Assembly (NCBI GenBank): GCA_028752905.1
Contig: JAQNBH010000005.1
Span: 3,768,328-3,832,327, forward strand
Length of the DNA stretch: 64,000 nucleotides
Direction: 5' to 3'
Origin: Cladorhizidae sp. MBARI D1340-BT2
Taxonomy: Eukaryota > Porifera > Demospongiae > Poecilosclerida > Cladorhizidae
The notes under the pieces: model-generated
What the model was told of the DNA's origin: nothing
Databases searched by the model: none
The model's input: only the letters and a program-made list of their open reading frames with translations
Translations under genes and position numbers: made by a program
Shown: positions 11,301-20,017 of the stretch, in pieces
How the letters are laid out: the number at the start of each line of letters is the position of its first letter
How positions within the stretch are numbered: position 1 is the stretch's first letter

Positions 11301-13468
11301 ACAGGAACTAGTGTTAGTATCCATGACAGGAACTAGTGTTAGTATCCATGACAGGAGAACTAGTGTTAGTCTCCATGACAGGAACTAGTGTTAGTATCCA
11401 TGACAGGAACTAGTGTTAGTATCCATGACAGGAACTAGTGTTAGTATTCATGACAGGAACTAATGTTAGTATCCATGACAGGAACTAGTGTTAGTATTCA
11501 TGACAGGAACTAATGTTAGTATCCATGACAGGAACTAGTGTTAGTATCCATGACAGGAACTAGTGTTAGTATCCATGACAGGAACTAGTGTTAGTATCCA
11601 TGACAGGAACTAGTGTTAGTGTCCATGACAGGAACTAGTGTTAGCATCCATGACAGGAACTAGTGTTAGTATCCATGACAGGAACTAGTGTTAGTATCCA
11701 TGACAGGAACTAATGTTAGTATCCATGACAGGAACTAATGTTAGTATCCATGACAGGAACTAGTGTTAGTATCCATGACAGAACTAGTGTTAGTATCCAT
11801 GACAGGCACTAGTATTAGTATCCATGACAGGAACTAGTGTTAGTATCCATGACAGGAACTAGTGTTAGTATCCATGACAGGAACTAGTGTTAGTATCCAT
11901 GACAGGAACTAGTGTTAGTATCCATGACAGGAACTAGTGTTAGTATCCATGGCAGGAACTAGTGTTAGTATCCATGACGGGCACTAATGTTAGTATCCAT
12001 GACAGGAACTAGTGTTAGTATCCATGACAGGAACTAGTGTTAGTATCCATGACAGGAACTAGTGTTAGCATCCATGACAGGAACTAGTGTTAGTATCCAT
12101 GACAGGAACTAATGTTAGTATCCATGACAGGAACTAGTGTTAGTATCCGTGACGGGAACTAGTGTTAGTATCCGTGACAGGAACTAGTGTTAGTATCCAT
12201 GACAGGAACTAATGTTAATATCCATGACAGGAACTAGTGTTAGTATCCATGACAGGAACTAGTGTTAGTATCCATGACAGGAACTAGTGTTAGTATCCAT
12301 GACGGGAACTAGTGTTAGTATCCGTGACAGGAACTAGTGTTAGTATCCATGACAGGAACTAGTGTTAGTATCCATGACAGGAACTAGTGTTAGTATCCAT
12401 GACAGGAACTAGTGTTAGTATCCATGACAGGAACTAGTGTTAGTATCCATGACAGGAAATAGTGTTAGTTTCCATGACAGGAACTAGTGTTAGTATCCAT
12501 GACAGGAACTAGTGTTAGTATCCATGACAGGAACTAGTGTTAGTATCCATGACAGGAACTAGTGTTAGTATCCATGACAGGAACTAATGTTAGTATCCAT
12601 GACAGGAACTAGTGTTAGTATCCATGACAGGAACTAGTGTTAGTATCCATGACACGAACTAGTGTTAGTATTCATGACAGGAACTAGTGTTAGTATCCAT
12701 GACAGGAACTAATGTTAGTATCCATGACAGGAACTAGTGTTAGTATCCATGACAGGCACTAGTGTTAGTATCCATGACAGGAACTAGTGTTAGTATCCAT
12801 GACAGGAACTAGTGTTAGTATCCATGACAGGAACTAATGTTAGTATCCATGACAGGAACTAGTGTTAGTATCCATGACAGGCACTAGTGTTAGTATCCAT
12901 GACAGGAACTAGTGTTAGTATCCATGACAGGAGCTAGTGTTAGTATCCATGACAGGAACTAATGTTAGTATCCATGACAGGAACTAGTGTTAGTATCCAT
13001 GACAGGAACTAGTGTTAGTATCCATGACAGGAACTAGTGTTAGTAGCCATGACAGGAACTAGTGTTAGTATCCATGACAGGAACTAGTGTTAGTATCCAT
13101 GACAGGAACTAATGTTAGTATCCATGACAGGAACTAGTGTTAGTGTCCATGACAGGAACTAGTGTTAGTATCCATGACAGGAACTAGTGTTAGTATCCAT
13201 GACAGGAACTAGTATTAGTATCCATGACATGCACTAGTGTTAGTAGGAACTAGTGTTAGTATCCATGACAGGAGCTAGTGTTAGTATCCATGACAGGAAC
13301 TAATGTTAGTATCCATGACAGGAACTAGTGTTAGTATCCATGACAGGAACTAGTGTTAGTATCCATGACAGGAACTAGTGTTAGTAGCCATGACAGGAAC
13401 TAGTGTTAGTATCCATTACAGGAACTAGTGTTAGTATCCATGACAGGAACTAATGTTAGTATCCATGA
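8338..13468. repeat. 25-bp minisatellite, about 205 copies (5.1 kb)
   Basis: The unit is GTTAGTATCCATGACAGGAA followed by CTAGT. Variants (AATG for AGTG, GGCACT for GGAACT, ATTCATG, CCGTGACG) mark individual units. Rare variants recur in the same order about 2.35-2.4 kb apart (for example GGAAAGAGTG at 8572 and 10926), showing block duplication inside the array. The period is not a multiple of three and no coding is expected. Confidence 0.97.
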
Positions 13469-13474
13469 ATTAAT

Positions 13475-14357
13475 TTGGTCAAAAAAGAAATGAATTTATC
13501 CAAAGTAGATAACATTTACAGTCTTTATGAACTCCAAGTATTTAAAGTAGAAGTATGGCATTAAGGCGGGACTAATCCATTGATCCCCCAAAAAACATTT
13601 TTTTAAAGATATTTATTCATTCTATAGTAGAGTTCATGTAGTATTTCTATTTCAAGTTTCAGAGCATTTGAATGCTTCACTGCAAAGTTATACACACTTT
13701 TGTCCATGCTATTGACTACATAAATTCAAAGTTACGAACCTGAAAGGAAGATAGAGAACATAATAATGTACTTTTTTCAAGAGCCGTTATCTCAAAATGA
13801 GTTATTTCAAGTTTGTGTGCACATAACTGGGCCATGCTTTGTCCTATATGAACTTTTAATATATCATTTGAAAGCTCTTTTCATACTCTTTCATTTGAAT
13901 GGAAAGAATCCACTAAAAAAAATCTATGGGGGAGATATTAGCCCTGGAATGTTGCTAATCATGAGCAAAACACTGATCTTTCTTAAAAATCCATTTTAAA
14001 AGTTATGATGTTTTCATCCATTCAAAATGCACGTCTGTGGATTCTCTAAGTGCTGTCAAAATTGTAAGTGGTTAAGTCACACAGGTGTTGAGTAAAGTGC
14101 AATAATGTGAAATCACCTTGGTGTCCACAACTGTCCACAACTCTGACCAGGATGGCGTTAGGTCAAAACTAAATATACCATTGGAAAGCTCTCTGAATGA
14201 GCAGCATTTTGGTACTAATTTCAACATCATAGTATGTAGAACAAAAAAAGTTATGAACGAATTTTAAAAAAAGTCCCAGAAATGGATTAGTCCCGCCTTA
14301 AGGACCTGTTATCTACTTGGGATAAATTTCTTGATTCATTTCTTTTTTTGACCAGTA
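13475..14357. mobile_element. Inverted-repeat (MITE-like) element, split by a nested insertion
   Basis: The left arm (about 13475-13515) reads TGGTCAAAAAAGAAATGAAT...AGTAGATAAC. The right arm (about 14308-14357) is its complement with a small insertion (GTTATCTACTT...TTTTTTTGACCA). Between the arms lies the TTAA-flanked element at 13561-14301. The terminal GTCAAAAAAGAAA resembles the short hairpin MITEs at 48.8 and 58.2 kb. Confidence 0.75.
13561..14301. mobile_element. piggyBac-like MITE, copy 1
   Basis: It is bounded by TTAA at 13561-13564 and 14298-14301, immediately followed and preceded by a 17-bp inverted terminal repeat, GGCGGGACTAATCCATT. TTAA duplication is the piggyBac hallmark. 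The 733-bp body has no transposase, only a short unsupported frame. A second copy in opposite orientation lies at 59592-60322, with homology along the whole length. Confidence 0.88.
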
Positions 14358-15095
14358 TTCCTGATGAAGGCTAGAGCACCTAGTCATTATTCCTGATGAA
14401 GGCTAGAGCATCTAGTCATTATTCCTGATGAAGACTAGAGAATCTAGTCATTATTCCTGATGAAGGCTAAAGCATCTGGTCATTATTCTTGATGAAGGCT
14501 AGAGCATCTGGTCATTATTCCTGATGAAGGCTAAAGCATCTGGTCATTATTCTTGATGAAGGCTAGAGCATCTGGTCATTATTCCTGATGAAGGCTAAAG
14601 CATCTGGTCATTATTCTTGATGAAGGCTAGAGCATCTGGTCATTATTCCTGATGAAGGCTAGAGCATCTAGTCATTATTCCAGATGAAGGCTAGAGCATC
14701 TAGTCATTATTCCTGATGAAGGCTAGAGCATCTAGTCATTATTCCTGATGAATGCTAGAGCATCTAGTCATTATTCCTGATGAAGGCTAGAGCATCTACT
14801 CATTATTCCTGATGAAGGCTAGAGCATCTAGTCATTATTCTTGATGAAGTCTAGTCATTATTCCTGATGAAGGCTAGAGTACCTGTCAATATTTATGATG
14901 AAGGCTAGAGCATCTAGTCATTATTCCTGATGAATGCTAGAGCATCTAGTCATTATTCCTGATGAAGGCTAGAGCATCTACTCATTATTCCTGATGAAGG
15001 CTAGAGCATCTAGTCATTATTCTTGATGAAGTCTAGTCATTATTCCTGATGAAGGCTAGAGTACCTGTCAATATTTATGATGAAGGCTGGAGCAT
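14358..15095. repeat. 32-bp minisatellite, about 22 copies
   Basis: The unit contains CATTATTCCTGATGAAGGCT followed by AGAGCATCTAGT. Some units are shortened, such as those near 14845 and 15030, which recur as a duplicated block. The unit equals the loop and adjoining stem of the hairpin MITE at 7103-7313, so the array seems to have grown from such an element. Confidence 0.93.
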
Positions 15096-15559
15096 CTAGT
15101 CTAAGCTCAAAGGCAACATTTCAAGCCTATTATAAATAGTGCCAAAATTGATCAGTGAAAGAGTTAATGCTAATCCATCCGTGTCGACCAAGAAAATGCA
15201 CTTTTTGCAGTATGTTCATCGGTATTCTTCCATGAGCCTTCTTTGTGTGCTCCATCCTACAATATCCATCAACATTTTTTGCCAGTCATCCATTGAACAG
15301 CACCAACATGGTACTTCTGTGTCACCTCCTACATGGACTCAATCCCAGTATGGGATACCTACATGCAAATCACAGGAATGTTTACCAAGTAGTTAGAGCC
15401 AGTGTTTGTGAGAATGACTAATTAGTTTAGCCTTGAGTGATTAAGCATCTTCTCCTTTTACTTAGTAAAGCCTCTTGGCAATAGATTCTGTTGTCTGCCT
15501 GGGGAGAGTAGAAATGAAGTACATACAATGTCCTTGGCTTCTTGGTGGTCTAGCCACAA
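15096..15559. other. No gene recognised
   Basis: One 85-codon + strand frame (15139-15396) has ordinary composition but no recognisable motif, no splice context and no neighbouring exon. I do not call it a gene. Confidence 0.5.
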
Positions 15560-15745
15560 CCACTCTGCAATGCAAACCATGCAGCAATAGAAATCAGCGG
15601 CACTGTAAAGTCCTCATGGGAGATGTGTTTAGTAATTAAAAAAGATCAGTTCTTACACGGTTCATCAATCATCAGGAAGTCAGCAATGCCATCTGGGATG
15701 TGTTGATGGTGGAGGCTTTCAAGACATCTTTTTGGCTGGTGAGGA
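15560..15745 (+). pseudogene. Decayed fragment of the PGM3 exon
   Basis: This stretch aligns with the PGM3 exon at 20.1-20.3 kb. CGGCACTGT near 15598 corresponds to the ANGHGT region. TTCATCAATCATCAGGAAGT near 15662 and GTGTTGATGGTGGAGGC near 15700 correspond to the LINQAVGDAISDMLMVEA region. The middle is deleted or scrambled, the upstream part carries stops, and similarity ends after GTGGAGGC. It lies upstream of the 3.8-kb CT-rich array, with the intact exon on the other side. Confidence 0.72.
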
Positions 15746-15929
15746 CCACTTTGTGGGTGTTCTGGCCATAGGCTCATCTTTAGACTTCAGTTGTTACACA
15801 CATACATACATGCCTGTGGCTAAACTCTTTATCCTCCACCATCCCCCGCTTTTTTTCTTCCCTTGCCCATTTTTATTCTTGTGGTAAGTGCTGCACAGCC
15901 ACACATGCTATTGTGCATGGGATGCATCT

Positions 15930-18900
15930 GTTCCTCATCTCTCTCTCTTGCTTGTGTCTTGCATCTGACCTCATCCTCAGTACCTCTCTCTCTCTTGCTT
16001 GTGTCTTGCATCTGACCTCATCCTCACTGCCTCTCTCTCTCTCTCTTGCTTGTGTCTTGCATCTGACCTCATCCTCACTGCCTCTCTCTCTCTCTCTTGC
16101 TTGTGTCTTGCATCTGACCTCATCCTCAGTACCTCTCTCTCTCTTGCTTGTGTCTTGCATCTGTCCTCATCCTCAGTGCCTCTCTCTCTCTAGCTTGTGT
16201 CTTGCATCTGTCCTCATCCTCAGTACCTCTCTCTCTCTTGCTTGTGTCTTGCATCTGACCTCATCCTCAGTGCCTCTCTCTCTCGTGCTTGTGTCTTGCA
16301 TCTGACCTCATCCTCAGTACCTCTCTCTCTCTTGCTTGTGTCTTGCATCTGACCTCATCCTCAGTACCTCTCTCTCTTGCTTGTGTCTTGCATCTGACCT
16401 CATCCTCAGTACCTCTCTCTCTCTTGCTTGTGTCTTGCATCTGACCTCATCCTCAGTACCTCTCTCTCTCTTGCTTGTGTCTTGCATCTGACCTCATCCT
16501 CAGTACCTCTCTCTCTCTCTCTTGCTTGTGTCTTGCATCTGTCCTCATCCTCAGTGCCTCTCTCTCTCTCTTGCTTGTGTCTTGCATCTGTCCTCATCCT
16601 CAGTACCTCTCTCTCTCTCTTGCTTGTGTCTTGCATCTGACCTCATCCTCAGTACCTCTCTCTCTCTCTCTTGCTTGTGTCTTGCATCTGTCCTCATCCT
16701 CAGTACATCTCTCTCTCTTGCTTGTGTCTTGCATCTGACCTCATCCTCAGTACCTCTCTCTCTCTTGCTTGTGTCTTGCATCTGTCCTCATCCTCAGTAC
16801 CTCTCTCTCTCTCTTGCTTGTGTCTTGCATCTGTCCTCATCCTCAGTACCTCTCTCTCTCTCTTGCTTGTGTCTTGCATCTGTCCTCATCCTCAGTACCT
16901 CTCTCTCTCTTGCTTGTGTCTTGCATCTGTCCTCATCCTCAGTACCTCTCTCTCTCTCTTGCTTGTGTCTTGCATCTGTCCTCATCTTCAGTACCTCTCT
17001 CTCTCTTGCTTGTGTCTTGCATCTGACCTCATCCTCAGTACCTCTCTCTCTCTCTTGCTTGTGTCTTGCATCTGACCTCATCCTCAGTGCCTCTCTCTCT
17101 CTCTTGCTTGTGTCTTGCATCTGACCTCATCCTCAGTACCTCTCTCTCTCTTGCTTGAGTCTTGCATCTGACCTCATCCTCAGTACCTCTCTCTCTCTTG
17201 CTTGTGTCTTGCATCTGTCCTCATCCTCAGTACCTCTCTCTCTCTTGCTTGTGTCTTGCATCTGTCCTCATCCTCAGTACCTCTCTCTCTCTCTTGCTTG
17301 TGTCTTGCATCTGTCCTCATCCTCAGTACCTCTCTCTCTCTCTTGCTAGTGTCTTGCATCTGACCTCATCCTCAGTACCTCTCTCTCTCTCTTGCTTGTG
17401 TCTTGCATCTGACCTCATCCTCAGTACCTCTCTCTCTCTCTTGCTAGTGTCTTGCATCTGACCTCATCCTCAGTACCTCTCTCTCTCTCTCTTGCTTGAG
17501 TCTTGCATCTGACCTCATCCTCAGTACCTCTCTCTCTCTTGCTTGTGTCTTGCATCTGACCTCATCCTCAGTGCCTCTCTCTCTCTCTCTTGCTTGTGTC
17601 TTGCATCTGTCCTCATCCTCAGTACCTCTCTCTCTCTTGCTTGTGTCTTGCATCTGTCCTCATCCTCAGTACCTCTCTCTCTCTTGCTTGTGTCTTGCAT
17701 CTGTCCTCATCCTCAGTACCTCTCTCTCTCTCTTGCTTGTGTCTTGCATCTGACCTCATCCTCAGTACCTCTCTCTCTCTCTTGCTTGTGTCTTGCATCT
17801 GACCTCATCCTCAGTACCTCTCTCTCTCTCTTGCTTGTGTCTTGCATCTGACCTCATCCTCAGTACCTCTCTCTCTCTTGCTCGTGTCTTGCATCTGACC
17901 TCATCCTCAGTACCTCTCTCTCTCTTGCTTGTGTCTTGCATCTGACCTCATCCTCAGTACCTCTCTCTCTCTTGCTTGTGTCTTGCATCTGACCTCATCC
18001 TCAGTACCTCTCTCTCTCTTGCTTGTGTCTTGCATCTGACCTCATCCTCAGTACCTCTCTCTCTCTTGCTTGTGTCTTGTATCTGTCCTCATCCTCAGTA
18101 CCTCTCTCTCTCTTGCTTGTGTCTTGCATCTGACCTCATCCTCAGTACCTCTCTCTCTCTTGCTTGTGTCTTGTATCTGACCTCATCCTCAGTGCCTCTC
18201 TCTCTCTTGCTCGTGTCTTGCATCTGTCCTCATCCTCAGTACCTCTCTCTCTCTTGCTTGTGTCTTGCATCTGACCTCATCCTCAGTGCCCCTCTCTCTC
18301 TTGCTTGTGTCTTGCATCTGTTCCTCATCCTCAGTACCTCTCTCTCTCTTGCTTGTGTCTTGCATCTGACCTCATCCTCAGTACCTCTCTCTCTCTTGCT
18401 TGTGTCTTGCATCTGACCTCATCCTCAGTACCTCTCTCTCTCTTGCTTGTGTCTTGCATCTGACCTCATCCTCAGTACCTCTCTCTCTCTTGCTTGTGTC
18501 TTGCATCTGTCCTCATCCTCAGTGCCTCTCTCTCTCTTGCTTGTGTCTTGCATCTGTCCTCATCCTCAGTACCTCTCTCTCTCTTGCTTGTGTCTTGCAT
18601 CTGTCCTCATCCTCAGTACCTCTCTCTCTCTCTTGCTTGTGTCTTGTATCTGTCCTCATCCTCAGTACCTCTATCTCTCTCTTGCTTGTGTCTTGCATCT
18701 GACCTCATCCTCAGTACCTCTCTCTCTCTCTTGCTTGTGTCTTGCATCTGACCTCATCCTCAGTACCTCTTCTCTCTTGCTTGTGTCTTGCATCTGACCT
18801 CATCCTCAGTGCCTCTCTCTCTCTCTTGCTTGTGTCTTGCATCTGACCTCATCCTCAGTGCCTCTCTCTCTCTCTTGCTTGTGTCTTGCATCTGACCTCA

Positions 18901-19745
18901 TCCTCAGTGCCTCTCTCTCTCTTGCTTGTGTCTTGCATCTGACCTCATCCTCAGTACCTCTCTCTCTCTCTTGCTTGTGTCTTGCATCTGACCTCATCCT
19001 CACTACCTCTCTCTCTCTTGCTTGTGTCTTGCATCTGTCCTCATCCTCAGTACCTCTCTCTCTCTCTCTTGCTTGTGTCTTGCATCTGTCCTCATCCTCA
19101 GTGCCTCTCTCTCTCTCTCTTGCTTGTGTCTTGCATCTGTCCTCATCCTCAGTACCTCTCTCTCTCTTGCTTGTGTCTTGCATCTGACCTCATCCTCAGT
19201 ACCTCTCTCTCTCTTGCTTGTGTCTTGCATCTGACCTCATCCTCATCTCTCTCTCTTGCTTGTGTCTTGCATCTGTCCTCATCCTCAGTACCTCTCTCTC
19301 TCTCTTGCTTATGTCTTGCATCTGACCTCATCCTCATCTCTCTCTCTTGCTTGTGTCTTGCATCTGTCCTCATGCTCAGTACCTCTCTCTCTCTTGCTTG
19401 TGTCTTGCATCTGTCCTCATCCTCAGTGCCTCTCTCTCTCTTGCTTGTGTCTTGCATCTGACCTCATCCTCAGTACCTCTCTCTCTCTTGCTTGTGTCTT
19501 GCATCTGACCTCATCCTCAGTACCTCTCTCTCTCTCTTGCTTGTGTCTTGCATCTGTCCTCATCCTCAGTACCTCTCTCTCTCTCTCTTGCTTGTGTCTT
19601 GCATCTGACCTCATCCTCAGTACCTCTCTCTCTCTCTTGCTTGTGTCTTGCATCTGTCCTCATCCTCAGTACCTCTCTCTCTCTCTCTTGCTTGTGTCTT
19701 GCATCTGACCTCATCCTCAGTACCTCTCTCTCTCTTGCTTGTGTC
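15930..19745. repeat. CT-rich minisatellite of about 47 bp, about 80 copies
   Basis: The unit contains CTTGCTTGTGTCTTGCATCT, then G(A/T)CCTCATCCTCAGT(A/G)CC, then a (TC)n run of variable length. The variable (TC)n makes the period float between about 45 and 51 bp. Frames on both strands stay open by chance (LACVLHLTSSS and complements). On the + strand it is strongly pyrimidine-rich and could form triplex or H-DNA. If PGM3 extends upstream, this sits in one of its introns. Confidence 0.96.
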
Positions 19746-20017
19746 TCTGCAATCCTCTCATCTCATTGACCTCCAGCTATTTGTACAGGTTATATAGCCC
19801 ACTGAGTGATTGTGAAGACCATTTCCAAGTTTGTGTGCATTATGCATATGCCTGGACGGGCGATCCTTTTCTTATTCAGGGCTGCTGACCAACGTACGAG
19901 TGCATCAACCATACACATATCCAATTTTCAGCGATATCCCCTTTCCCAGTGCATGGGTGTGGTTTCACAAACTTCAAGCAAGATATACCAGGCTTACTTG
20001 TGCTGTGTATTATTTAG

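Noticed and set aside
8338..13468. CRISPR-like array of 25-bp direct repeats
   Set aside because: Units are contiguous with no spacers, the genome is eukaryotic, and there are no cas genes.
15829..19769. Numerous Arg/Glu-rich minus frames and Leu/Ser-rich + frames
   Set aside because: Translations of the CT-rich ~47-bp array; no coding evidence.
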